From: M50B91 sp964526665
GTDB lineage: Bacteria > Patescibacteriota > Gracilibacteria > UBA4473
Assembly: GCA_964526665.1 (NCBI GenBank)
Contig: CAZGJL010000003.1
Location: 1-64,000, forward strand
Length of the DNA: 64,000 nt
Direction: 5' to 3'
The position numbers were made by a program, and so were the translations under genes. Shown here piece by piece: positions 7,130 to 15,545 of the stretch. Every line of letters begins with the position of its first letter. Positions within the stretch are counted from its first letter, which is position 1. The notes below the pieces were generated by a model. That model ran no database searches. It saw only the letters and a program-made list of their open reading frames with translations, and was not told the origin of the DNA.

Positions 7130-8218
7130 TTATTTACTGTATTTTTGACGACGATTTGTATCGAGCGCTGCAGTGTATTCATATACAGCACGTCCAACAC
7201 GTTTGAAGAATGGATATTTTTGTAAGCTCAAAGAGATTGTTCCAAGACGAACGTCTCTTTTTTCAAGAACTTTCTGAATAATTTCCTGACGTTTCATTGG
7301 TCCATTGTTTTCAATAAGAACAGAGCGAATCAAATCACAGACTGTCCCAGCAGCAAGTCCCCATTCGTTTAATCCGTAGAGCCCACGTCCTACCAGCACA
7401 AATTCATTGTGACGAATAAGTTCATTGTGGCTTGCTTGAGGAGTAACACGTTTTCGATCAGGGAAATCTGTAGTAATAGCCTTCATTATGTCACTGAAGT
7501 GCATTGGCTTTTCGTTGTTTTTCAATACTATTTGAATACAATCTTTGATTGATCGTGGATTAATAAATCTCCATGAAGTCAATCCCCATTGGTTTTCTGA
7601 TACTTCCATAAAGTTCCAATCAATATACATTGCAGAGCGAAGTAATTCTTCAGGATGGTTATCTCCTAGGGCAGAACTAATTGCTTCAAAAGATTGAACG
7701 GTTTTTTGTTGTGACAAGAATTTCTTAATATCTTGCATAGCGAGCTTTACCGCAGGAGCAGTAATTCCATTTATGTGCCAGAAAGTTCGATGAAACTGGT
7801 TTTTCTCTTGTTTTTGTACACTACGAGAAACTTTTAATGTGAATTTCAAAGAATTAATATCAACAGTACTTGGCTCATCAATGTGCGTTAACATGTCAGA
7901 AATCAAAAGATCTTCAAACATTGCCCCACCATGTGCCTCAAGGGTTTGTTGTGCGAGCTCATGTAATACTCGAATACTTTTGTCTTGAGAAATACGAATA
8001 AGCTTTTGAATAGCAACAGATTCAATCTGTCGAATACGTTCTCGTGTAACCGAATAACGTTTTCCAATACGATCAAGAGTTTCTTTTTGAGTGTATCCGA
8101 TGGCAAATCTTCGTTCAATTACATCCTTTTCTTTTTTAGAAAGTAATCCAAGAAGACGCTTCATGAGTATGTCGAAGTCGACTTGTACTTTTGTGGCAGC
8201 GGATGATGAAACATTCAT
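7130..8218 (-). CDS. sigma-70 region 4 / HARE-HTH regulatory protein
   Basis: The 362-residue protein starts with a sigma-70 region 4 helix-turn-helix: KEKDVIERRFAIGYTQKETL, then a recognition helix ending SVTRERIRQIE. No region 2 (core -10 binding) is present. The C-terminal half has a HARE-HTH domain (as in RNA polymerase delta): FSDIMKAITTDFPDRK, then GRGLYGLNEWG. A second weaker repeat follows (MKRQEIIQKVLEKRDVRLGT). It is probably a transcription factor that contacts RNA polymerase or DNA and not a complete sigma factor. A good promoter (TTGACA-17-TATTCT) lies at 8249-8277. Confidence 0.85.
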   Translation of the reverse strand: MNVSSSAATKVQVDFDILMKRLLGLLSKKEKDVIERRFAIGYTQKETLDRIGKRYSVTRERIRQIESVAIQKLIRISQDKSIRVLHELAQQTLEAHGGAMFEDLLISDMLTHIDEPSTVDINSLKFTLKVSRSVQKQEKNQFHRTFWHINGITAPAVKLAMQDIKKFLSQQKTVQSFEAISSALGDNHPEELLRSAMYIDWNFMEVSENQWGLTSWRFINPRSIKDCIQIVLKNNEKPMHFSDIMKAITTDFPDRKRVTPQASHNELIRHNEFVLVGRGLYGLNEWGLAAGTVCDLIRSVLIENNGPMKRQEIIQKVLEKRDVRLGTISLSLQKYPFFKRVGRAVYEYTAALDTNRRQKYSK

Positions 8219-8248
8219 ATGTATAAAAACTCAAAAAACTCTACGTGT

Positions 8249-8277
8249 AGAATACGAGCCATAAGCAAGATTGTCAA
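8249..8277 (-). promoter_or_regulatory. sigma-70 promoter of sigma-4/HARE gene
   Basis: On the minus strand TTGACA and TATTCT are separated by 17 nt. The ATG at 8218 is 30 nt downstream of the -10 box, so this mRNA has a short leader. Confidence 0.75.
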
Positions 8278-8367
8278 ACATTTTTTCTATTTTTTATTGT
8301 ATATTCGGGACTTGTGAAATAAAAGGTTGAAAAAAGGGTTTAGACACGATAGAATTTGAAAGGAACT

Positions 8368-8380
8368 TATATTAAAACAA
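8368..8380 (+). promoter_or_regulatory. -10 box of leaderless TIM-barrel gene
   Basis: TATATT (8368-8373) is followed by exactly 7 nt and then ATG. No strong -35 hexamer is seen. Confidence 0.5.
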
Positions 8381-9124
8381 ATGTTATTACTTGGCTCACA
8401 ATCATTTTCTCGTTATGGGTTAGAAAGGTTTTTTGCCTTTGCTAAAACCTTAGGATTTCAAGCGGTAGAAATTCAAATTTCTTCGAATTTTGATACTCAG
8501 AACCCCAAATATCTTCATGAATTGGAAGAACGATTTGGTATAAAAATTGAAATAATTTCATTACCAGCATCTGGGGCAGAAAACTTTGTTACTGCGTTTG
8601 AGCGCGTAATCAGTGAGTTTCCTGGCGTAATGGTAAATGTATATTCGCCAGAAGTTTTTTCTACTCAATATAAAAATTGGATAGGAAAATCATTACCTCA
8701 ACTGTGTCAGAGATATCGATTAAGAATGAATCGAGTGACAGCTCCATTCAAAACAGTTTTAGGAATTATGCCAACACGAACAGAAGGATCAATGCATGCA
8801 TTGCGTGAAGCAGGAGATGTAAGTGTGGATTTAATTGCCCTGTGGAAAAGTAACGAAGATATTATGAGAGCACCGGGATTTTTACGAGAAAAAATGAAAC
8901 ATATTTATCTTTCAAATGCTCAAGGAGGGCAGGGATATGTGGCATTGCCACATGGAGTACTGCCTGTTGAGAGTTTTCTTACAAAACTAGCGAGGGAAAG
9001 TTATCGTGGAGATTTTACTTTGAAAATTGCATCACAACATATGCACGAAGGACACGACGACAGAATGTTAGAGGTTATAAAAGAATCAAAAGAATTTTTT
9101 GAAAAATATTTCCGAGCAGAATAG
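8381..9124 (+). CDS. xylose isomerase-like TIM-barrel protein
   Basis: The 247-residue protein resembles the sugar phosphate isomerase/epimerase and AP endonuclease 2 superfamily. It opens with strand-helix units LLLGSQSFSRYGLERFFAFA and LGFQAVEIQ, and late strands include HIYLSNAQGG and FTLKIASQHM near the usual metal-site positions. The classic set of His/Glu/Asp ligands is not complete to my eye, so the enzyme activity is open. The ATG is 7 nt after a TATATT box. The next gene, tsaB, follows by 52 nt with its own -10 box. Confidence 0.6.
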   Translation: MLLLGSQSFSRYGLERFFAFAKTLGFQAVEIQISSNFDTQNPKYLHELEERFGIKIEIISLPASGAENFVTAFERVISEFPGVMVNVYSPEVFSTQYKNWIGKSLPQLCQRYRLRMNRVTAPFKTVLGIMPTRTEGSMHALREAGDVSVDLIALWKSNEDIMRAPGFLREKMKHIYLSNAQGGQGYVALPHGVLPVESFLTKLARESYRGDFTLKIASQHMHEGHDDRMLEVIKESKEFFEKYFRAE

Positions 9125-9164
9125 GGCAAACTTCAAATGTATTTGAGTATTTTTGTTATCTGAT

Positions 9165-9176
9165 TACAGTATTTTT
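9165..9176 (+). promoter_or_regulatory. -10 box of leaderless tsaB
   Basis: TTGAGT, a 16-nt spacer and TACAGT (9165-9170) are followed by 6 nt and GTG at 9177. This supports the GTG start over the TTG at 9153. Confidence 0.5.
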
Positions 9177-9740
9177 GTGAAATTCATTCTCAATACGGCT
9201 ATCGATCCACATTTTTGTGCTTTATTTGATACAGCTGGTATTCGCATTGCGTATCATGAATGGGAAAATAGACGCCATGATGGAAAAGAGTTGTGGGAGT
9301 TTTTGAAGAACTATGATGTATCAAACATTACTTTTCTCGGAGGAGTTTCTGGTCCAGGGGGATTTTCTTCCTTGCGTGCAGGAGCTGGCGTATTGAATTC
9401 TTTAGCATTTGCTACAGGGATTTCAGTTCACTCATTGCGCGCTGATTTTTGGCAAGAAGCTTTATTAGAAAAAAAAGGGGAAGTAGTTTTAAACTCCTTT
9501 GGTGATGGTGTGTGGATACAAAAAAATTCTGTTTTACATCGTTATTCTGTGGAAGAAGCAGGGGATTTGTTTCTAAAAAAACCAGCGTGCGTGAGCTGGT
9601 TGCCCAAAGAAAAACAGGAAGTGTTTTCTCACCCGATATTTATTGATATGAAACAGGCTCCAGAAGTTTTATTACACCTTCTAGAAAAAGTAGAACCACA
9701 TAATCAATGTGTTACAGAGTACGAAGTTCCACCGGTGTAA
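9177..9740 (+). CDS. tsaB: tRNA threonylcarbamoyladenosine biosynthesis protein TsaB
   Basis: TsaB is the scaffold partner of TsaD in making t6A at position 37 of ANN-decoding tRNAs. The 187 residues from GTG begin MKFILNTAIDPHFCALFD, the actin-like N-terminal strand pair, and contain the TsaB signature GGVSGPGGFSSLRAGAGVLN. Like other TsaB proteins it keeps the ASKHA fold without a full nucleotide site. The frame is open to a TTG at 9153, which would add eight residues. The GTG is preferred because the family starts there and because of the -10 spacing. tsaD is not in the window. Confidence 0.85.
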   Translation: MKFILNTAIDPHFCALFDTAGIRIAYHEWENRRHDGKELWEFLKNYDVSNITFLGGVSGPGGFSSLRAGAGVLNSLAFATGISVHSLRADFWQEALLEKKGEVVLNSFGDGVWIQKNSVLHRYSVEEAGDLFLKKPACVSWLPKEKQEVFSHPIFIDMKQAPEVLLHLLEKVEPHNQCVTEYEVPPV

Positions 9741-9770
9741 TCTCGAAATTTTCTTCATACTATCAGTAAC

Positions 9771-9792
9771 TCACTTCCGCGAGTGACTTTTC
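9771..9792 (+). terminator. possible weak terminator after tsaB
   Basis: TCACT (9771-9775) pairs with AGTGA (9782-9786) around TCCGCG and is followed by CTTTTC. The rest of the 200-base gap 9741-9941 shows nothing else recognisable. Confidence 0.35.
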
Positions 9793-9941
9793 GTATTCCG
9801 GAATTTCTCCTCTTCAAATCAAAACACCTTTTCACTATTCTTTTGGGAATTTTGATTTGGAAAACAAGAGCAGGTTTCATTTTTTACTCTAAAAAAGAAG
9901 TGTCACTTTATTCTAAAACAACCAATAGAAAGTTTGAAAAA

Positions 9942-10850
9942 CTACATGTTTTGGAGGGCCTTGATGCGATCATCAATTACAGGGTGTGTGCTCCACAACG
10001 TTGTTTTTTTGCGCTTATTCGGGTGTTCAATACACATGGCGCGAATATTATTTTTATCAAGAGAATCAACGAGACTGTGTCCACTGATTTTTTGTAATGC
10101 AGAGATCATGGCAGAGGAGTCTTTTGTCAGCTCTACAGATCCGGCGTCAGCGAGAAATTCGCGTTTACGAGATACGGCAAACTGTACCAGCGGAAGAATG
10201 ATAAGAGAGATGAGCCAAATAGCTAACCCGATAAGAGCGATAGCCCCACCTTTCCCTTTGCTACTACTGCTTCTACCTCCTAAAGATAAGCGAAAGGTAT
10301 AGTATCCCAGCAGACTAATGACTCCCAGGAAAACGGCAATAAGTGTCATAAGTCGAACGTCACGATTTATGATGTGTGTTAATTCGTGAGCGAGAACCGC
10401 TCGTAATTCTGCTTTTGTTAGTGTTTCTACTAATCCACGGGTGACCACGATATGAGATTTGTTTTTATTCCAACCAGTCGCAAAAGCATTTAATCCGCGT
10501 GATTCAATAATGGCAACGTGGGGCATCGTAAGACCTCGCGAGATGCAGAGGTTTTCTACAAGGTTATATAATTCGGGCGCGTCTTTTCGTTCGATAGGTT
10601 TTGCGCCGGTCATGGAAAAAACAATGGATTTGTTCCACCAGAGACTTATGAAGAACCATACAACGAATACAGGAAGACCAATGCCAATGATATCGATGAA
10701 CATTGGTTCAATAACTTCTGGAGTTTCTGCAAAATAAAAAAGGAGAACGAGGAGAATTGCTCCCAATATGAGACACGGAAAAAGTATCGTTAAAAGAATT
10801 GTTTTGAGCTGGTTTTGCCAGATCCAAGTGGTTAATCCAATTGCTTTCAT
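9942..10850 (-). CDS. htpX: M48-family zinc metalloprotease HtpX-like
   Basis: HtpX is a membrane protease that degrades damaged membrane proteins. The 302 residues have two N-terminal membrane segments (about 17-40 and 50-71), then the zinc-binding HELTH (155-159) and two further hydrophobic segments (about 170-190 and 205-225). The downstream glutamate region is SRKREFLADAGSVEL, the third zinc ligand. It starts 2 nt after the lemA stop on the same strand. A LemA-HtpX pair is a common gene arrangement. Confidence 0.9.
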   Translation of the reverse strand: MKAIGLTTWIWQNQLKTILLTILFPCLILGAILLVLLFYFAETPEVIEPMFIDIIGIGLPVFVVWFFISLWWNKSIVFSMTGAKPIERKDAPELYNLVENLCISRGLTMPHVAIIESRGLNAFATGWNKNKSHIVVTRGLVETLTKAELRAVLAHELTHIINRDVRLMTLIAVFLGVISLLGYYTFRLSLGGRSSSSKGKGGAIALIGLAIWLISLIILPLVQFAVSRKREFLADAGSVELTKDSSAMISALQKISGHSLVDSLDKNNIRAMCIEHPNKRKKTTLWSTHPVIDDRIKALQNM

Positions 10851-10852
10851 GC

Positions 10853-11425
10853 TTAAAATTTAACCTCGGGAGTCTTTTTTAATTCTTCTCGTGATTCGTC
10901 TGCTTGAAAGAGGATTAGTGTCGTGAAACCAAAAGGTCCAGCAATTAAGTTCGCTGGAAACATTTGAATATAGGTATTGAATTCAGTGGTAGCATTATTG
11001 AAGAATCGACGTGCTGCGGAGAGCTTATTTTCGATGTCGCTCATTTCTGACTGCAAGTGAAGAAAATTTTGATTAGCCTTCAAGTCAGGATAGTTTTCAG
11101 AAACAGCGAAAATTGATTTCAGTGCTCCTGAAAGCATGTTGTCAGCATCAATTTTGTCATCAGTCGTTCCAGCATTAAGAAAGCTTGTTCGAGCTTTGGT
11201 TACGTTTTCTAGAGTAGTTGATTCGTGTTTCATATATCCTTTTACCGTTTCAATAAGTTGAGGGATAAGATCAAAACGTTGTTTTAGCTGTACATCAATA
11301 TCAGAAAAAGACTGATTCCGTTTGTTCCGCAACGTCACCATGCCGTTGTACTTGGACATAATATAAAAGGCTGGGAAAATAACGAAGAGAACGACTAAGG
11401 CGATGAGGATATAGGTTGTAGACAT
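10853..11425 (-). CDS. lemA: LemA family membrane protein
   Basis: LemA proteins are single-pass membrane proteins with a helical-bundle domain and no settled function. From the ATG at 11425 the 190 residues start MSTTYILIALVVLFVIFPAF (membrane helix), followed by the family core RNKRNQSFSDIDVQLKQRFD and LIPQLIETVKGYMKHE. A later conserved stretch is SENYPDLKANQNFLHLQSEM, then FNTYIQMFPANLIA. A 15-residue upstream extension is open but lacks conservation. It is probably co-transcribed with htpX, which follows by 2 nt. Confidence 0.9.
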   Translation of the reverse strand: MSTTYILIALVVLFVIFPAFYIMSKYNGMVTLRNKRNQSFSDIDVQLKQRFDLIPQLIETVKGYMKHESTTLENVTKARTSFLNAGTTDDKIDADNMLSGALKSIFAVSENYPDLKANQNFLHLQSEMSDIENKLSAARRFFNNATTEFNTYIQMFPANLIAGPFGFTTLILFQADESREELKKTPEVKF

Positions 11426-11504
11426 TTGAGTTGAGTTAGGAATAAATAAATACTCATTTAATTTCCTCATTAGTTTAGAATGCGGGGACTTCTTTGGTCA
11501 AGTC

Positions 11505-14500
11505 TTAAAATTTCACAGATTTTTGTGAAGTAAGTTTTTCATCATTACCTTTTGTTTTTGTCCAAAGCTCAAGTTTGGCATCTCCTGTTCCAGACTTCAA
11601 AACCTGCAATTGAGAAAATTTTAAAGGAGTATTTATTCGTTCAGTTTGCACATTTTCTCCATTTAACAATACACGTAACTCAAGCCATTCGATATTTTCA
11701 GGTGATGGAACAGTGATGTCAACAGACACTGCTTGGCGATAATTTTTTACATTCGTTATTTCTGGATCGCGTGGGGATAACATCCTTTCACGTTCAAAAT
11801 AAAGAGGAATAGATCGCTCATTCATATTGTTATTTGCATCCCAAGCTTTTACTGTCAGAGAGTGTTTTCCTATTTTGTCTCCAGTCCATAACGTGTGACG
11901 ATAGGGAGGAGATTGTAATGTTGCGAGACTTATCCCGTCGAGGAAAAATTCAACAACCCGTACATTTGATTGAAAATCTTGTACGCTTACAAGAGCATCT
12001 ACTCGAGAGTTAATAGGAATTCGTTGTTGTGGCACAGGACCAAGAAAAACAATTTCTGGACCAGTGGTATCAGCTTCTATCGTTACCGTGATTTTTGCAA
12101 TTCCTACTTTTCCTACAGCATCTGTTGCAATGGCTTCAAGTTCATGCGTACTTCCGTGTTTTATTGATGCGGGGATAGTGATGCTTTTTTTCCATGGAGA
12201 AATAGAATCAGTAGTAATAAGTTGTCCATCAAAAAAGAGTTCAATTTTTTCTATATCATTTCGTCCGCTTGCAGCAAAGGTAACATCAAGTCTTCCAGGG
12301 GCAATAGTCCCATCATTTCGAGGAGAGAGGAATGCTACTTTTGGCGCCCCTACTCCAGATTGAGTATTAAGATTATTGTATCCTGAACGGTTTGAATCAT
12401 TGCGTGGACCACGCAAGAGGAAATCCACAATCTTATCAGAACTAGACCTGATAGCGCCATTACTTGAAACAAATTTCGGGTGTGATCGAAGCCATTCTTG
12501 CACTGGTTCTTCCCAGTTTGGCATGTCTGGTTTTTGGGAATGAAGATCAAGTATAAATTTACTTCCACGGTTTCCTGCTCGGGAGGTATATTCTTTTGTT
12601 TTATCCAAGTCGATAGGGACAGAGTAACTGGCAAAAATTTCTTCTTTGATTAATTCAGTGGGGGTAGCATCAGAAGCAATGTTTCCGGAAAGAGTATTTA
12701 TTTTTACTGTTTTGAGTTCTATTTCGGGATAGAGTTTTTCCATATCTGCTCCACGTTCTTCTAGAATTTCATGGGCCTCAATCATGAAATTTCTCCATAC
12801 AGGAGCAGCTACGGTAAGTCCTGTTGCACCAGGTTTCATAGGTTCTCCTCGATTGTTTCCCACCCAGACACCTGTTACGAGATGGGGAGTAAATCCGATA
12901 GTCCAACTGTCACCAGGAGCAACAATTTTTTTGGGATTTTTCTCATCATCTTCTGGTTTTGTTTTATCGAAATCAGGATTCTTAATATGACGATTTGAAG
13001 TCCCCGTTTTGGCCCCATTATCAAGATCGGGGAGTTGTAAGTAGAGATTCCAATCAAAAGCCTCTTCACCTTCTCCCGTTGTTGGACGAGTTGATTCATC
13101 AGTCAAAATGTTTCGGACGAGAGCGGCTGCTTGAGGATCAATTCCATCATGCTTTTTCTTTTCTTTTTTGAATGTATCAAGAACTTTTCCTTCAGAGTTT
13201 TGGATTTCTAAAATCAACGTTGGTTCGTACCAAGGACCACCGTTTACAAATGTTTGATAAGAATTTATATGAGAAAGTGGCTCCACTTCTGCGACACCAA
13301 TCCCAATCGCTACACCGTGCATTTTAGCCTCTCCTTCTATTTCAAGGCCTAATTTTTTCGCATTTTCAAATATTTTTTTTGGAGTGGCGAGATACGCCAT
13401 TTTTACCGCGGGAATATTTAAACTTTGATTTATTGCATTTCGCGCAGATACAGGTCCAATAAATTCCCCATCAAAATTCTGTGGTTTATAATTTCCTCCA
13501 AAATCAGTTTCAACATCAAAGAGAACCGTTCCTGGAGAGTATCCAGATTCAAATCCAGTTGCGTATACGAGGGGTTTAAAACTTGATCCAGGTTGTCTAC
13601 TTGAACCAAGAACGTCCACTTGTCCGTCACGTTCAATATCGAAATAGTTTTTTCCTCCGACATAGGCGAGAATTTCTCCTGATTGGGGATCGATAGAGGC
13701 AAGTGCTACATTTTCTGCATTATATGTTCGTACATAGTGTGGAGTTTTTATTTCAATTGCATTTTCAGCGGCTTCTTGAAGTTCGGGATCAAGTGTAGTA
13801 AAAACTTGCAATCCTCCATCTCGAAGGAATTCTTTTCCGAATTTATCTTCTAATAATTGTCGTACTCGAAATACAAAATGAGGGGCGCGAATATCTGTTC
13901 TGTCTGCAGTAAATTCAATTGTTTTAGCTTCAGTAAAAGCGATTTGAAACTCCTCAAACGTGATCATTCCTTCATCGAGCATTCGTTGCAATACAAGATC
14001 TTTTCGTCCTTTCTTGTATTCATTTTGTCCAGTATCTTCATCATATTTATAGAATCCGAGTAACATGGTTTTATTTGCTCCATAAGGGGAAAAATACGTA
14101 GGTCGTGCAGGTAAACTCGCAAGAATAGCGGCTTCAGCAATAGTTAGATTACGAGAAGATTTTCCAAAAAACTTACGACTTGCCGCTTCAATTCCATGGG
14201 CATTGTGTCCATAAGGAATTTTATTGAGATACATTTCTAGAATATCACGCTTAGAAAACACAAACTCCATTTTCATTGAGAGGAGTATTTCTTTGAACTT
14301 ACGAGTAAATGACCGTTCATTAGTGAGAAACGTATTTTTTACTAATTGCTGGGTGATAGTCGATCCTCCACGCTTGGCTCCAATACCAAATATTTCATGT
14401 AATGCAGCCTTCATAATTCCACCGATATCAAATCCCGGATGATAGTAAAAATTATCATCTTCGATAGCGATAGTCGCTAGAGATACCCAAGGACTGATTT

Positions 14501-14795
14501 CCTCAAGAGGAATAAATTCTCTATTTTCATCTCCATGAATAGTGTAGAGGACATGTTCAGTGAGATCGACATTTGGATTAAGTGCGTCACGATCATAGAT
14601 TACGGTTGATTCCGAAAAAATTAATTCATCATTATTTCTTACATTTGGGAGAAATATAAGAGAATATAATACGATAAGAACAATAATTCCTCCACAAAGG
14701 AGAAGTCCTTTTTTCCACCAAGAGATATTGGGGAGCCATGATTGATACTGGCGTCGTGCGGGTTTTCTCGCAAACGAACGAAGGTTGCGTTTCAT
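11505..14795 (-). CDS. class A penicillin-binding protein (PBP1-type) with Ig-like C-terminus
   Basis: This bifunctional enzyme polymerises and cross-links peptidoglycan outside the membrane. From the ATG at 14795 it has 1096 residues: a basic N-terminus, one membrane helix (about 30-48), and a GT51 transglycosylase domain (EDDNFYYHPGFD with the catalytic Glu near 112, then KRGGSTITQQLVKN). The transpeptidase domain follows (SxxK in SRQPGSSFKPLVYA near 404, SLN in NQSLNIPAVK, KTGTSN near 600). After about residue 800 there are two or three Ig-like modules, which is unusual in length. A TTG at 14813 would add six residues. The ATG is chosen because TAGAGT lies exactly 7 nt before it. Confidence 0.93.
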   Translation of the reverse strand: MKRNLRSFARKPARRQYQSWLPNISWWKKGLLLCGGIIVLIVLYSLIFLPNVRNNDELIFSESTVIYDRDALNPNVDLTEHVLYTIHGDENREFIPLEEISPWVSLATIAIEDDNFYYHPGFDIGGIMKAALHEIFGIGAKRGGSTITQQLVKNTFLTNERSFTRKFKEILLSMKMEFVFSKRDILEMYLNKIPYGHNAHGIEAASRKFFGKSSRNLTIAEAAILASLPARPTYFSPYGANKTMLLGFYKYDEDTGQNEYKKGRKDLVLQRMLDEGMITFEEFQIAFTEAKTIEFTADRTDIRAPHFVFRVRQLLEDKFGKEFLRDGGLQVFTTLDPELQEAAENAIEIKTPHYVRTYNAENVALASIDPQSGEILAYVGGKNYFDIERDGQVDVLGSSRQPGSSFKPLVYATGFESGYSPGTVLFDVETDFGGNYKPQNFDGEFIGPVSARNAINQSLNIPAVKMAYLATPKKIFENAKKLGLEIEGEAKMHGVAIGIGVAEVEPLSHINSYQTFVNGGPWYEPTLILEIQNSEGKVLDTFKKEKKKHDGIDPQAAALVRNILTDESTRPTTGEGEEAFDWNLYLQLPDLDNGAKTGTSNRHIKNPDFDKTKPEDDEKNPKKIVAPGDSWTIGFTPHLVTGVWVGNNRGEPMKPGATGLTVAAPVWRNFMIEAHEILEERGADMEKLYPEIELKTVKINTLSGNIASDATPTELIKEEIFASYSVPIDLDKTKEYTSRAGNRGSKFILDLHSQKPDMPNWEEPVQEWLRSHPKFVSSNGAIRSSSDKIVDFLLRGPRNDSNRSGYNNLNTQSGVGAPKVAFLSPRNDGTIAPGRLDVTFAASGRNDIEKIELFFDGQLITTDSISPWKKSITIPASIKHGSTHELEAIATDAVGKVGIAKITVTIEADTTGPEIVFLGPVPQQRIPINSRVDALVSVQDFQSNVRVVEFFLDGISLATLQSPPYRHTLWTGDKIGKHSLTVKAWDANNNMNERSIPLYFERERMLSPRDPEITNVKNYRQAVSVDITVPSPENIEWLELRVLLNGENVQTERINTPLKFSQLQVLKSGTGDAKLELWTKTKGNDEKLTSQKSVKF

Positions 14796-14802
14796 CCTGG
14801 CG

Positions 14803-14830
14803 ACTCTACTCAAAACGAGATGGGATGCAA
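14803..14830 (-). promoter_or_regulatory. leaderless promoter of PBP gene
   Basis: On the minus strand TTGCAT, a 16-nt spacer and TAGAGT are followed by 7 nt and the ATG at 14795. Confidence 0.55.
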
Positions 14831-14870
14831 CTTTATTGGAAGTCAGGATTTTATAAAATATTTTTTAGGG

Positions 14871-14884
14871 CAAGTCCGGACTTG
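14871..14884. promoter_or_regulatory. 14-bp perfect palindrome in divergent PBP/rpe promoter region
   Basis: CAAGTCCGGACTTG is a perfect dyad that ends 6 nt before the rpe -10 box TATACT. A perfect palindrome between -35 and -10 positions is the form of a dimeric repressor site. No repressor is identified. Confidence 0.4.
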
Positions 14885-14890
14885 TTGTGA

Positions 14891-14903
14891 TATACTCCTG
14901 CTG
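14891..14903 (+). promoter_or_regulatory. -10 box of leaderless rpe
   Basis: TATACT (14891-14896) is followed by 7 nt and the ATG at 14904. Confidence 0.55.
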
Positions 14904-15539
14904 ATGAAAATAGCTCCCTCAATTCTCGACGCAGATTTTTCTCAGCTTAGTACTGATCTTGATTCGGTTTCTATTGCCGATCGCATTCATTTGGATATAA
15001 TGGATGGTCAGTATGTTCCGAATATCACTATTGGAGCGGGAGTTTTGAAAAAAGTGAAATTTCCAAAAGAAATAGAGGTTCACTTGATGACATTAAATCC
15101 AGAAAATTTTATTGATGATTTTATTGCACTGGGAGCAAAGACAATTACGTTTCATATCGAAGCGACGGGAATTAATCGAGCAGTAGCGCTTTTGAAAACG
15201 ATGAAAGGAAAAGGAGTACAAGCAGGAATCACTCTTGATGGATACACGGATCCAGATTGGCTTACAGATGAAATGTTAGCATTAGCAGATCAAATATTGG
15301 TTATGTCAGTAAAATCGGGGTTCGGGGGACAGTCATTCATGCCTGCGTCTCTTTTGAAAGTAGAAGATTTACGAGCACGTGGATTCAAAGGAGAAATCGA
15401 GATTGATGGAGGAGTGACATTAGAAAATATTAAAGAGGTAGCGGACGCAGGAGTAGATATTGCTGTTGTGGGTTCTTTTCTTATGAAAAAACCATCAGCA
15501 GAACGAGCGGCTGTTATTGCTGAAATGCAGAAGGTTTAG
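14904..15539 (+). CDS. rpe: ribulose-phosphate 3-epimerase
   Basis: The enzyme interconverts ribulose 5-phosphate and xylulose 5-phosphate in the non-oxidative pentose phosphate pathway, where the transketolase of this window (59417-61393) also works. The 211 residues start MKIAPSILDADFSQL. They contain IHLDIMDGQYVPNIT (metal-binding His/Asp), VHLMTLNPENFIDDF, HIEATG, VKSGFGGQSFMP (family FGGQxF signature) and EIDGGVTLENI. The frame is open upstream to 14742, but the family N-terminus and the TATACT box 7 nt ahead fix the start at 14904. Confidence 0.95.
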   Translation: MKIAPSILDADFSQLSTDLDSVSIADRIHLDIMDGQYVPNITIGAGVLKKVKFPKEIEVHLMTLNPENFIDDFIALGAKTITFHIEATGINRAVALLKTMKGKGVQAGITLDGYTDPDWLTDEMLALADQILVMSVKSGFGGQSFMPASLLKVEDLRARGFKGEIEIDGGVTLENIKEVADAGVDIAVVGSFLMKKPSAERAAVIAEMQKV

Positions 15540-15545
15540 TCGTTT

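Noticed and set aside
9783..10302. Two plus-strand frames overlapping the htpX 3' end
   Set aside because: They have unlikely composition and overlap the conserved HtpX coding sequence on the other strand.
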